A DNA stretch of 64,000 bases, taken from positions 98,895-162,894 of the forward strand of contig JAAEZI010000003.1 in NCBI GenBank assembly GCA_018222915.1. Reading direction: 5' to 3'. How positions within the stretch are numbered: position 1 is the stretch's first letter; every line of letters begins with the position of its first letter. The translations under genes were made by a program, and so were the position numbers. Below are positions 52,464 to 61,542 of this stretch, one piece after another. The stretch comes from Algicola sp. Its GTDB lineage: Bacteria > Bacteroidota > Bacteroidia > Flavobacteriales > Flavobacteriaceae. The notes beneath the pieces were generated by a model. That model worked only from the letters and a program-made list of their open reading frames with translations. It was not told the DNA's origin and made no database searches.

Positions 52464-53111
52464 TCAGCGAGTTTTTAACCAGCCAGTAATACTCAAACGT
52501 TCCGTATGAACGGGTTTTACCTCATGTTCTATGCGCTGACTCTCAAAAATAACGACACGTCCTGGAAACGGATATATTGTTTTTGGAATTTCAATACCAT
52601 CATCGTTTAAATAAAGAACTAGTTCACCACCATTCTCAGGCTGCCAATCTTCATCATTCAAATAACATACAAAGGATAGTTTCCTTCTATCATCATTCAT
52701 GAATGTATCAATATGACGCTTATAAAAAGTACCTGTTGGATATAAGGCATAGTGAAATTCCTTATACATAATGCCCATAAAACAGGTTCGATTTAAGTAC
52801 TGGACGAAATGATTGATTTGTTCAAAAAACAAACACTCGGTCGTATTTGCCTGTTGCTCATCAATCCATAGAATCTTATCGCCTCGAATCGATTTTTCCA
52901 CGGTTTCATTCAAATGATTACCAATGGCCGCTTTCTTAAAGCGGTTAGCTTCATGTTTAAGAACTAAAGCATCTCTTAACGCAACGATTGTCTCATTCGT
53001 AAAAAACCCTTCAGCAATAGAAAATCCTTTTGACCCGATGTCAAAAATGATTTGTTCGTAGAGCGGATTCTCTTCACAAGAAATTTCCGCAGAAATCAAT
53101 GGTTCTACCAT
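52464..53111 (-). CDS. 2-oxoglutarate/Fe(II)-dependent oxygenase (prolyl 4-hydroxylase-like)
   Basis: A 215-residue cytoplasmic enzyme of the 2OG-Fe(II) superfamily. The HxD...H iron triad is His133, Asp135 and His196, and Arg205 (ERLSITGW) binds 2-oxoglutarate. ATG 53111 is preferred over an upstream in-frame TTG at 53147. The closest known class is small prolyl hydroxylases such as PHD-like PPHD, but the substrate protein is unknown. It is divergent from queD. Confidence 0.88.
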   Translation of the reverse strand: MVEPLISAEISCEENPLYEQIIFDIGSKGFSIAEGFFTNETIVALRDALVLKHEANRFKKAAIGNHLNETVEKSIRGDKILWIDEQQANTTECLFFEQINHFVQYLNRTCFMGIMYKEFHYALYPTGTFYKRHIDTFMNDDRRKLSFVCYLNDEDWQPENGGELVLYLNDDGIEIPKTIYPFPGRVVIFESQRIEHEVKPVHTERLSITGWLKTR

Positions 53112-53166
53112 AAGTAATTTCCTGTAAAACAATGATTTAATTATCAATGTTTTTCATAAAGGCCGG

Positions 53167-53199
53167 CAAATGTAATCTAAAAACCAATTGCTTTTACAA
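53167..53199 (-). promoter_or_regulatory. candidate promoter of the 2OG-Fe(II) oxygenase gene
   Basis: On the minus strand TTG (53199-53197), 22-nt spacer, TACATTTG (53174-53167). ATG 53111 is 55 nt downstream. Confidence 0.4.
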
Positions 53200-53205
53200 A
53201 ATGAA

Positions 53206-53213
53206 TATCTTTG
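53206..53213 (+). promoter_or_regulatory. -7 promoter element of queD-lpxH
   Basis: TATCTTTG, 19 nt before ATG 53233. A TTG at 53188-53190 gives a 15-nt spacer, slightly short. Confidence 0.4.
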
Positions 53214-53232
53214 TACTGAAAATAAAATTTAA

Positions 53233-53685
53233 ATGAGCAACATTCGCATAACAAAACAGTTCTCTTTTGAAACCGGTCACGCCCTATATGGTTATGATGG
53301 AAAGTGTAAAAACGTCCATGGTCATAGTTATCGCTTAGACGTGACTGTTATTGGTAAGCCTATTGCTGATTCATCTCACGTGAAATTTGGAATGGTCATT
53401 GACTTTGGGGATTTAAAGAAAATTGTGAAGGAAGATATTGTAGATGTTTTTGATCATGCAACTGTCTTCAATAAAAATACGCCTCATGTAGAATTAGCGA
53501 AGGAACTTGAAGATAGAGGACATAACGTATTATTGGTAGATTATCAACCTACCAGTGAAATGATGGTCATTGATTTTGCTAACAAAATTAAGTTACGATT
53601 ACCACATAACATCCAGCTACATTCTTTAAAACTTCAAGAAACAGCCACATCGTATGCACAGTGGTTTGCCTCTGACAATGACTAA
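53233..53685 (+). CDS. queD: 6-carboxytetrahydropterin synthase
   Basis: A 150-residue T-fold enzyme of queuosine/7-deazaguanine synthesis. It has zinc ligands His16, His29 and His31 (FETGH and NVHGHSY), catalytic Cys25 and the Asp74-His75 pair. It converts 7,8-dihydroneopterin triphosphate to 6-carboxytetrahydropterin. It has its own -7 element and overlaps lpxH by 8 nt. Other queuosine genes are not in the window. Confidence 0.92.
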   Translation: MSNIRITKQFSFETGHALYGYDGKCKNVHGHSYRLDVTVIGKPIADSSHVKFGMVIDFGDLKKIVKEDIVDVFDHATVFNKNTPHVELAKELEDRGHNVLLVDYQPTSEMMVIDFANKIKLRLPHNIQLHSLKLQETATSYAQWFASDND

Positions 53686-54451
53686 ACCAACCCACATAAA
53701 AATTCCGGAGGGAAAGAAAATTTACTTTTCATCAGATAATCATTTAGGAGCTCCCTCGAAGGAAGCTTCTAGACCTCGTGAAAAAAAGTTTGTGGCATGG
53801 CTAGACGAGATTAAAAAAGATGCAGCAGCCATCTTTCTTCTTGGGGATTTATTTGACTTTTGGATGGAGTACAGAAGAGTGGTTCCTAAAGGTTTTACAA
53901 GAACCTTAGGAAAGTTAGCAGAGATTAGTGACGCAGGCATTCCTATTTACTATTTTGTAGGTAATCACGATTTATGGATGAACGGATACTTTGAGGAAGA
54001 ATTACATATTCCTGTTTTTCATAAGCCGAAAGAGTTTATGATAAATGACACTTCTTTTTTTATAGGTCATGGCGACGGATTAGGCCCAGGAGATAAAGGT
54101 TATAAACGAATGAAAAAGCTGTTTACAAATCCTTTTTGTGTTTGGTTATTTAGGCGATTTATACATCCTGATTTTGGCATGAGAATAGGCCATTATTTAT
54201 CAGTAAAAAACAAAATGATTTCTGGTGATGAAGACGCTAAGTTTTTAGGTGAAGACAATGAATGGCTCGTGCAATACTGCAAGCGAAAACTCGAGCAACA
54301 GCATCGTGATTACTTTGTGTTTGGCCATAGACATCTTCCCATGGAAATTGACCTAAATGATACGTCGCGATATATTAACCTAGGAGACTGGATCCAATAT
54401 TATACCTATGGTGTATTTGATGGTAAAACCTTCGATTTGAAAAAATACTAG
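53678..54451 (+). CDS. lpxH: UDP-2,3-diacylglucosamine diphosphatase, LpxH-like metallophosphoesterase
   Basis: A 257-residue calcineurin-like phosphoesterase. Metal motifs are SSDNHLG, GDLFDFW, VGNHD, GHGDGLGPGD and FGHRHLP. The FDFWMEYR and long helical insertion (about 130-190) match LpxH, which makes lipid X from UDP-diacylglucosamine in lipid A synthesis. ATG 53678 overlaps queD by 8 nt. A longer in-frame start would overlap more. Its TAG overlaps that of the convergent MFS gene in a CTAG. Confidence 0.85.
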   Translation: MTKPTHIKIPEGKKIYFSSDNHLGAPSKEASRPREKKFVAWLDEIKKDAAAIFLLGDLFDFWMEYRRVVPKGFTRTLGKLAEISDAGIPIYYFVGNHDLWMNGYFEEELHIPVFHKPKEFMINDTSFFIGHGDGLGPGDKGYKRMKKLFTNPFCVWLFRRFIHPDFGMRIGHYLSVKNKMISGDEDAKFLGEDNEWLVQYCKRKLEQQHRDYFVFGHRHLPMEIDLNDTSRYINLGDWIQYYTYGVFDGKTFDLKKY

Positions 54452-55719
54452 GATGCCTCCGAGTTGTGCTTTTCAATATCTTCTCTCAAATCAAGTTCAC
54501 TTAACGCCTTATTCTTCATTTTGATTAATACCACAATGATGAGTGTTACGGATCCGCCAAATATGACGGCTAAAGGCGCACCAAACAGTCTTGCAGCAAT
54601 TCCGCTTTCAAGAGCTCCTAATTCATTAGAAGAACCCACAAACATTGAATTTACCGCACCTACTCTACCTCTCATGGCATCCGGAGTTTTAAGCTGAAGA
54701 ATGGTTTGACGCACAACCATTGAAATGCCATCGAAAACGCCTGAAAAGAAAAGAGCTATGACACTTAGCCACAACAATTTGGAGGCACCAAATATGATCA
54801 TACAAACACCAAACCCAAAAACTGAAATAAGTAATTTCTTCCCTGTATTTTTTGTAATTGGTATGTAAGTAGTCGCTAACATTGTTATGATACTGCCCGA
54901 AGAAAGTGCGGCATTTAATATCCCGAATCCTTTGGGACCAGCATCTAATATATCTTTTGCGAATACGGCGAAAATTGCTACCGCACCGCCAAACAGCACT
55001 GCAATCATGTCCAAAGTTAATGCTCCTAAAATCACTTTATCATTAAATACAAAGCTGATTCCCGCCTCTAAACTCTCCCTGACGGTCTCTTTTGACGATT
55101 TATTCAAAATAGGTTTTGGTGCTATTTGAAACACGAGTAGCAATGATAACATGACTAAAAAGAAAATAATACCAAGGGTGTAGTGGACGCCTATCCATGC
55201 AATAAAAAAGCCACCGCATAAAGCACCAAAGACATTGGCACCTTTCCAAGTACTACTGCTCCATGTTGCTGCATTTGGATAAACCTTTTTAGGGACTAAA
55301 AGGGCTATTAGTGAAAATATCGTTGGTCCAAAAAATGCTCTCAAGACTCCTCCGAAAAAAACGAGCGCATAAATTCCAAATAAAATAAAATGGGTTTCCC
55401 AAGATGATTCTACTTTGTCTGAAGTCAATAGGAATAATCCAAAACTTATCAACGAAAATAGGCCAATACAAACTGTAAATAAGTTACGTTTTTCCTTCTT
55501 ATCGACGATATGTCCAGCAAAAGGCGCTAGAAAAAAAGCTGGTAAAAATTCACAAAGACCAATAATTCCTAGTGACAATGGATCTTCAGTTAACGCATAT
55601 ACTTGCCATTCTATAACCACAAACTGCATAGACCAGCCAAAGACTAATGCAAAGCGTACCAACAGAAAAAGGTTGAATTCTCTGATTCTTAATGCGGCAT
55701 ATGGATCGTTTCTTTCCAA
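54448..55719 (-). CDS. MFS transporter
   Basis: A 423-residue, 12-helix major facilitator. It has a loop GHIVDKKEKRNLF between helices 2 and 3 and a symmetric second half, resembling the enterobactin-exporter/MFS_3 type efflux pumps. The substrate is unknown. It starts 3 nt after recJ, so is co-transcribed. Its stop overlaps lpxH. Confidence 0.88.
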   Translation of the reverse strand: MERNDPYAALRIREFNLFLLVRFALVFGWSMQFVVIEWQVYALTEDPLSLGIIGLCEFLPAFFLAPFAGHIVDKKEKRNLFTVCIGLFSLISFGLFLLTSDKVESSWETHFILFGIYALVFFGGVLRAFFGPTIFSLIALLVPKKVYPNAATWSSSTWKGANVFGALCGGFFIAWIGVHYTLGIIFFLVMLSLLLVFQIAPKPILNKSSKETVRESLEAGISFVFNDKVILGALTLDMIAVLFGGAVAIFAVFAKDILDAGPKGFGILNAALSSGSIITMLATTYIPITKNTGKKLLISVFGFGVCMIIFGASKLLWLSVIALFFSGVFDGISMVVRQTILQLKTPDAMRGRVGAVNSMFVGSSNELGALESGIAARLFGAPLAVIFGGSVTLIIVVLIKMKNKALSELDLREDIEKHNSEAS

Positions 55720-55722
55720 ATA

Positions 55723-57411
55723 TTATGGCTTAATATCTCTCAATTTAAGTTGTAAACTAACTTGCCCTTGCCAATGGTTTTCGTCAATGGAGTAGACGGC
55801 ACTAAAGTAGTTATTCTGCTTTACTAAATCCAATTTATCACCTAGGTTAAATCCGATACCCGAGATTTTACACGCACCTTGTACCAAATCTAACTTTAAA
55901 TGTTTATCATCGTCACCCACACATCGACCATAGCCATTGTCTCTTAAATTAGCTGTCATAAAAATTGGTGACATGTTTCCTGGTCCAAAGGGAGCAAACT
56001 GTTTTAAAATCCTGTAAAATTTTGGGGTAATGTCGCTGAGGTTTAATTCTGAATCAATTTTAATTTCTGGCACCAATAAATTCCTATCAATCGTATTTGA
56101 CACCTCATCTTCAAATGCTTGTTTAAATGCTTCGTAATTTTCCTCTTTCAAGGTCAATCCGGCAGCATATTTGTGACCACCAAACTGTTCGATATGTTCA
56201 CTACATGCTTCTAAGGCATTGTAAACGTCAAATCCAGGAACCGAACGTGCCGATGCTGCCAATTTTTCGCCACTTTTTGTAAATACCAATGTTGGCCTAA
56301 AATATGTTTCCGTAAGTCGAGATGCGACAATACCTATCACACCTTTATGCCACGACTCATCATAAACGACCGTTGTAAGCCTATTTTCTTCATTATTTTT
56401 TTCAATTTGATCAAGCGCTTCTTTGGTGATATATTGATCGGCTTCTCGACGATCTAAATTAAAAGAATTAATCTCCTCAGCATAAGTTTTTGCTAAGTCT
56501 TCATCAGATTCAGTTAATAAACTTACGGCATAATTACCATGCTTCATTCGACCTGCAGCATTAATTCTTGGGGCGACAATAAAAACGACATCTGTAATCG
56601 TAAATTCTTGTTTTTTAACCTGATCAATAATCGCTTTTATTCCCGGTCTAGGATTGGTATTAATTACCTGTAATCCGAAGTAGGCCAAAGCACGATTTTC
56701 TCCAGTAATAGGGACTATATCAGCGCCAATGGCAGTGGCGACCAAATCCAAATAGGTGCCAAGTTCTTCTATAGTTTGACCATTATTCTTTGCTAAGGCT
56801 TGAATGAGTTTGAATCCCACGCCACAACCACAAAGTTCCTTGTAAGGATACTTGCAATCCTCACGTTTCGGATCTAAAATTGCTACAGCCTTTGGCAATG
56901 ATGCGGCTGGTCTGTGATGGTCGCAAATAATAAAATCGATGCCCTTTTTTGATGCATAGGCCACCTTGTCAATAGCTTTTACACCACAATCCAAAGCAAT
57001 AATTAAAGTAAAATCGTTGTCGTGGGCAAAATCAATTCCTTTATACGATATGCCATAACCTTCATCATACCGATCTGGAATATAGGTTGCAACTCTGTTG
57101 GATCTCGTTTTTAGATATGAAGACATGAGTGCCACAGACGTTGTTCCATCAACATCATAGTCACCATAAACCAAAATATTTTCATTATTATCCAGAGCAG
57201 TTTCAATACGTTCCACGGCAATATTCATATCCTTCATAAGATAAGGATCGTGTAAATCTGAAATGCTAGGTCTGAAAAATGTTTTTGCAGCTTCATAAGT
57301 ATCAATGCCACGCTGAACTAACAGCTTAGCAATAGACACATCAACTTGCAATGCTTTTTGCAAAATATCGACAGATTGAGCATCTGGTTTCGGTTTTATT
57401 GTCCAACGCAT
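55723..57411 (-). CDS. recJ: single-stranded-DNA-specific exonuclease RecJ
   Basis: A 562-residue 5'-3' exonuclease. Motif I is Asp84, Asp86, Asp88 in YGDYDVDGTT. Motif III is the DHH at 164-166. The DHHA1 domain has FGGHKYAAG. A C-terminal OB-fold binds single strands. ATG 57411 is chosen over the TTG two codons earlier. It acts in mismatch repair and RecF-type recombination. It is preceded by osmC and followed by the MFS gene. Confidence 0.95.
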   Translation of the reverse strand: MRWTIKPKPDAQSVDILQKALQVDVSIAKLLVQRGIDTYEAAKTFFRPSISDLHDPYLMKDMNIAVERIETALDNNENILVYGDYDVDGTTSVALMSSYLKTRSNRVATYIPDRYDEGYGISYKGIDFAHDNDFTLIIALDCGVKAIDKVAYASKKGIDFIICDHHRPAASLPKAVAILDPKREDCKYPYKELCGCGVGFKLIQALAKNNGQTIEELGTYLDLVATAIGADIVPITGENRALAYFGLQVINTNPRPGIKAIIDQVKKQEFTITDVVFIVAPRINAAGRMKHGNYAVSLLTESDEDLAKTYAEEINSFNLDRREADQYITKEALDQIEKNNEENRLTTVVYDESWHKGVIGIVASRLTETYFRPTLVFTKSGEKLAASARSVPGFDVYNALEACSEHIEQFGGHKYAAGLTLKEENYEAFKQAFEDEVSNTIDRNLLVPEIKIDSELNLSDITPKFYRILKQFAPFGPGNMSPIFMTANLRDNGYGRCVGDDDKHLKLDLVQGACKISGIGFNLGDKLDLVKQNNYFSAVYSIDENHWQGQVSLQLKLRDIKP

Positions 57412-57433
57412 ACACAAATATAGATTATTTTCT

Positions 57434-57856
57434 CTATATATTATGATAATGAATAGAGATCTCTATGGTCGCAAATTGTCTAAACATTTCCATCACGCCA
57501 CAATATTTTGTGACGGAAAGGTCTACAGCTTTCTTCATTTTGTCTTCATCTAATTGCGCTCCATAAAAGTGGTATTCCACCTTAACTGAATGATAATATT
57601 TTGGATGTTCGTCTGTCAGTTCTCCATACGTATCTATTCTAAAATCAGAGAAGGGTACCTTCATTTTCTTTAAAATTGATACCACATCTAACCCAGAACA
57701 GCCTGCCAGAGAAGACAACATTAAGGCTTTCGGTCTGAATCCAGAACCATGTCCTCCATGCTCAGCAGATGTATCGATTAAAAACGTTTTTTCACTTGGG
57801 TTATCAGATTCAAATTGCAAATTGCCTTTCCAATGAGTCACTACTTTATCTGCCAT
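57434..57856 (-). CDS. OsmC family protein
   Basis: A 140-residue OsmC/Ohr-type peroxidase-like protein. The two redox cysteines expected are Cys53 (LAGCSGLD) and Cys119 (TKYCGVM). The spacing fits the OsmC/YhfA branch more than Ohr. It should reduce organic hydroperoxides or bind small molecules. A -7 box (TATTTTTG, 57916-57909) gives a 53-nt leader. It is divergent from an AhpD-like gene, so both may answer peroxide stress. Confidence 0.88.
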   Translation of the reverse strand: MADKVVTHWKGNLQFESDNPSEKTFLIDTSAEHGGHGSGFRPKALMLSSLAGCSGLDVVSILKKMKVPFSDFRIDTYGELTDEHPKYYHSVKVEYHFYGAQLDEDKMKKAVDLSVTKYCGVMEMFRQFATIEISIHYHNI

Positions 57857-57908
57857 AATTTAATGATTTAAGTTTTCGGTTGCTTCTGTATATAAATACT
57901 ATCTTAGT

Positions 57909-57916
57909 CAAAAATA
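57909..57916 (-). promoter_or_regulatory. -7 promoter element of osmC-recJ-MFS
   Basis: TATTTTTG on the minus strand, 52 nt before the osmC ATG. No -33 TTG is seen. Confidence 0.4.
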
Positions 57917-57945
57917 CTATTTAAAAAAACAAATTTCTATTACAT

Positions 57946-58548
57946 ATGGCATTAGTTACACCACTATCCGCAGATCATGATCCAGAAACAAAAGAACTTG
58001 CTAAATTCTTTAATGAAACACTCGGATTTTGTCCAAATTCCGTACTAACAATGCAACGCAGACCTGCCATTTCCAAAGCATTTATCAACTTAAACAAAGC
58101 GGTAATGGCCAATGAAGGCCGCGTGACATCCGCCTTAAAACGTTTAATTGCATGGGTCTCAAGTAATGCCACTGGCTGTCGTTACTGTCAAGCGCATGCC
58201 ATTCGTGCAGCTGAACGTTATGGCGCCGAACAAGAGCAACTGGACAACATCTGGGATTACCGAACGCACTCAGCCTTTTCTGAAGCCGAACGTGCTGCAT
58301 TGGATTTTAGTTTGGCCGCTTCGCAAGTACCTAATGCCGTTAATGCTGAAATTAAAAACAATCTATACAAATATTGGGATGAAGGTGAAATCGTTGAGAT
58401 GCTTGGTGTCATTTCTCTTTTTGGCTATTTAAATAGATGGAATGATTCTATGGGAACTACGATGGAAGCTGGTGCCATCGATAGTGGACACCACTATTTG
58501 GGCAAATATGGTTTCGAAGTTGGAAAACACGATGGTTCTCAATATTAA
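57946..58548 (+). CDS. AhpD-like carboxymuconolactone decarboxylase family protein
   Basis: A 200-residue all-helical protein of the CMD/AhpD family. The redox site C-x-x-C with following His is Cys78, Cys81, His84 (GCRYCQAHAIR). This is typical of uncharacterised peroxidase-related AhpD enzymes that reduce peroxides through a dithiol. It is divergent from osmC (89 nt), which supports a role in oxidative defence. Confidence 0.88.
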   Translation: MALVTPLSADHDPETKELAKFFNETLGFCPNSVLTMQRRPAISKAFINLNKAVMANEGRVTSALKRLIAWVSSNATGCRYCQAHAIRAAERYGAEQEQLDNIWDYRTHSAFSEAERAALDFSLAASQVPNAVNAEIKNNLYKYWDEGEIVEMLGVISLFGYLNRWNDSMGTTMEAGAIDSGHHYLGKYGFEVGKHDGSQY

Positions 58549-58591
58549 CAATAAAAACTTTAACTAGTAATGATGGTTTTCGCTTAAATAA

Positions 58592-58692
58592 GTAGTGGGT
58601 TTGAATGACTTCGCTCACCCAAACACCTCCTTCACTCATTGATGGTTTTTAAAATGCTGATGCTCCTATAGTTTTGAACTATAAAACCATCA
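58592..58692 (+). promoter_or_regulatory. structured leader of the plugless SusC-like gene
   Basis: In the leader, GTTTG-AA-TGA pairs with TCA-CC-CAAAC around CTTCGC. Further on, TGATGGTTTT (58640-58649) pairs with AAAACCATCA (58683-58692), enclosing a 7-bp hairpin TATAGTT/AACTATA (58667-58673 with 58677-58683; one A is shared, so the two cannot both be full length). The outer arm ends 4 nt before ATG 58697. AGTAGTGG (58592-58599) could also pair with CCACTACT in codons 5-7. The function is inferred only. Confidence 0.35.
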
Positions 58693-58696
58693 AGAC

Positions 58697-61537
58697 ATGA
58701 AAAACCAACCACTACTTTCTTATTTATGCCTCTTATTTTTATTGGCATTTGGCACTACCATGGGTCAAAGCGGCATTGTCTCCGGAACTTTAACTTCTGA
58801 AACTGATGGACTACCATTGCCTGGTTTGACTATCATAGTAAAAGGAACCTCACGAGGGACACAAACAGATTTTGACGGCAACTATAGTATTAAATGCCAA
58901 GTTGGTGACACCTTGGTATATTCATACATTGGGATGAAAACTCGTGAAGTAAGAGTTACCAGTGCCATGTTTGGAATCGATACCAACATTAATTTTATTG
59001 AACAAATCCCAGTAGAGACCGTTGAAAATAAAGCTTATGCAGAGGCATTGCGCCTTAAATCTAACTCCATAATTAACATCCCAAGCCTAAATCAGTCCAA
59101 ACACACGTACAAACAAAACAGCCATAGATTTAATGAAATCAAGTTGATTCGAATCACCGAAGACACCGTCCATTTCAAATATCATAATCCTTATGTATAC
59201 TTAGAAGCTGGCTATAAGTACGCGTTTGGAGTTCAATTTTTTAAACAAGCTAATCGTCCAAAACTACAAAAAACATATGCACAAGGAGCATCTCTTGACG
59301 GTAGCCTTATGTTTTTAGGGCCTGACACTGACACGCCTTTTTCCTATGGTCCTAAATTAAACACTCTAGAGTTTGACGGTACAAATTATCCGTATGACAT
59401 TAATGGCAGTTTAGTTCCGTTAGGAAGTGGTAATGGGCAAAGAGCTAATAGCTATGATAATGACCTTTTAGACACTTCCATAAATCATTCAAACAATGTT
59501 TTCGTTAATATTTCTACAGATAAGCTCCTTTTTGGGTTGGATTTCACAAACACCATTTCTAAAGACGTCTTTGATAGAGAGCAAAGAAAGCGTAATGAAA
59601 TCACTTTATCTTTCAAACATAATGATGCAGGCTCACATGTTTCTAATTGGTATGCCTTCATTACTTATGGTAGCAGTGCAGATAGTCGTCCAAACATTAA
59701 TGGTTTTATTAATAATGTACTTTTAAATACATGGGCAACACCAGCAAGTTTCAGCAATAGACAAGGCACACGACTTAGCAATATGTCTCAGCGTCAATTT
59801 AACTCAAATTACAACAACCCACTTTGGCTTCTCCAAAATACGCGTAATCGAGAATCTCATCAGTTCCTTAACACGAGTTTACAGAACAAAATAGATTTTT
59901 CTAAATACACCTCACTTGATGGTGTGTTGAGCTACTCTAGGACTACAATGCAACAAGATTTTGGCCAAGTTACTAATACCGTAGGATTCGAAAACGGCTA
60001 TTTGAGTTATAAATCCATAAAGACCAATACCATAAATGCCATCGCAAGGTTTAAAACACAAAACGACAATAGCTCTGATAATTATTTAACTTATAAAGCA
60101 ATAGCTGATTGGTCTTTGGAACATCTAGAATATAATTTAGAAGAATCCATGGGGTTTGACGCTTTCTCATTTCATAACCCTAGTTTTTCAACAGATAGAT
60201 TGCTTCAAATGCGACGCCATTCATTAAGGCTTCTTAACAAGGTTGATATGGAATTTGACAATGCTCATATAGGTGTTAGTATTGGTAATAATTCTTATGT
60301 GACCTCTATTCAAAAAAACGCATGGATACTTCCTTTTATCTCGCTTGACATGGATATTGATGACCTATTTAATATAAATGCATTTAGGGCACTTTCTTTA
60401 AAAATGAGTACCAATTTTGACGTGAAGGAACCTGCGCTTTATTATGACAATCAGAGTCATAACAGTCTTCAATTGTTGCCTTCCGACAGTCAGGGCTATA
60501 CAGCAAACAATGATTTATTTATCAACCAAGCACTGAGTTTAGAAAAGAAACGACATCATACTATTGGATTGTTTACGCGTTTTTATGCTTTTAATTCCAA
60601 TATGACGCTGGACATAAATTATTACAGCTCTGAAACTGATGATAGTGTGTTTCCTGTTTATGAAAATAACAGGTATCTATTAAAAAATGTAGCGGATATT
60701 AGAAATAAGGGTCTCGAACTCGCTTTAAATACGACCATATATCTAGGAAATAATATACGCTATAGCCCGAAATTGTTGTTTTCTACATACCGAACTAAAG
60801 TCATTAGGTTAATTGGTGATACAGATCGCATCCCTATTGCTGGATTTTCAAATGTTTCTAAAAACCTAATAGTAGGAGAGCCAGCTGGCGTCATTATGGG
60901 TTCTGCTTTTGCTCGTGATAATCAAAACAATCTTATAATAGATGGTCAAGGATATCCAGTTGTTGACAACCAAATACGAGTTATTGGTGATCCTACTCCA
61001 GATTTTAATGTAGGATTTACAAACAGTTTTAACTGGAAAAACCTAAAATTAAGTGTTGTTATCGATATTCAAAAAGGAGGAGATGTTTGGAATGGCACGC
61101 AAAATACGCTAAACTATCTCGGTAGATCTCAGCAATCTGCAAAAGAACGCGCCATTACCAATTATATCTATGAAGGTGTTGATGTAAACGGCTTGCAAAA
61201 TACCATTCCTGTAGATTTTTATAATCCTGAAAATCCCGTAACAGATAACAGGTTTGTGAGGTATGGGTTTTCTGGTATTGGTGAAGAGGCTATTGTAGAC
61301 GGAAGTTATATCAACTTAAAAACCATCGATCTTTCCTACAAATTCGAATTCAATTACTCCAAACATATTCAAGAATTGGGTGTTGGCATCTACGCCAACA
61401 ATCTGGCTACTTGGACAAACTACGAAGGCGCGTCTCCTTACAGTAGTTTATTCGATACCAATTCTGGACAAGGTCTTAACTTTTTCAATCTTCCTATCGC
61501 CAGTGAAGTTGGGTTTAAACTGAACTTAAAAATTTAA
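58697..61537 (+). CDS. SusC-like outer membrane beta-barrel protein lacking the TonB plug domain
   Basis: A 946-residue outer-membrane protein. Signal peptide (1-24); carboxypeptidase-D regulatory-like domain (about 28-108, GTSRGTQTDFDGNYSI and SYIGMKT). A short link leads straight to a SusC/RagA barrel (about 130-946) that shows barrel signatures such as TPFSYGPKL, VIGDPTPDFNVGF, GGDVWNGTQN and a C-terminal GLNFFNLPIASEVGFKL. The ~130-residue plug that normally lies between (RG, VDG, LYGSRAANG motifs) is absent, without a frameshift. The next gene, 5 nt on, has such a plug. It is probably a transporter barrel plugged in trans. The substrate is unknown. Confidence 0.87.
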   Translation: MKNQPLLSYLCLLFLLAFGTTMGQSGIVSGTLTSETDGLPLPGLTIIVKGTSRGTQTDFDGNYSIKCQVGDTLVYSYIGMKTREVRVTSAMFGIDTNINFIEQIPVETVENKAYAEALRLKSNSIINIPSLNQSKHTYKQNSHRFNEIKLIRITEDTVHFKYHNPYVYLEAGYKYAFGVQFFKQANRPKLQKTYAQGASLDGSLMFLGPDTDTPFSYGPKLNTLEFDGTNYPYDINGSLVPLGSGNGQRANSYDNDLLDTSINHSNNVFVNISTDKLLFGLDFTNTISKDVFDREQRKRNEITLSFKHNDAGSHVSNWYAFITYGSSADSRPNINGFINNVLLNTWATPASFSNRQGTRLSNMSQRQFNSNYNNPLWLLQNTRNRESHQFLNTSLQNKIDFSKYTSLDGVLSYSRTTMQQDFGQVTNTVGFENGYLSYKSIKTNTINAIARFKTQNDNSSDNYLTYKAIADWSLEHLEYNLEESMGFDAFSFHNPSFSTDRLLQMRRHSLRLLNKVDMEFDNAHIGVSIGNNSYVTSIQKNAWILPFISLDMDIDDLFNINAFRALSLKMSTNFDVKEPALYYDNQSHNSLQLLPSDSQGYTANNDLFINQALSLEKKRHHTIGLFTRFYAFNSNMTLDINYYSSETDDSVFPVYENNRYLLKNVADIRNKGLELALNTTIYLGNNIRYSPKLLFSTYRTKVIRLIGDTDRIPIAGFSNVSKNLIVGEPAGVIMGSAFARDNQNNLIIDGQGYPVVDNQIRVIGDPTPDFNVGFTNSFNWKNLKLSVVIDIQKGGDVWNGTQNTLNYLGRSQQSAKERAITNYIYEGVDVNGLQNTIPVDFYNPENPVTDNRFVRYGFSGIGEEAIVDGSYINLKTIDLSYKFEFNYSKHIQELGVGIYANNLATWTNYEGASPYSSLFDTNSGQGLNFFNLPIASEVGFKLNLKI

Positions 61538-61542
61538 TCGCC

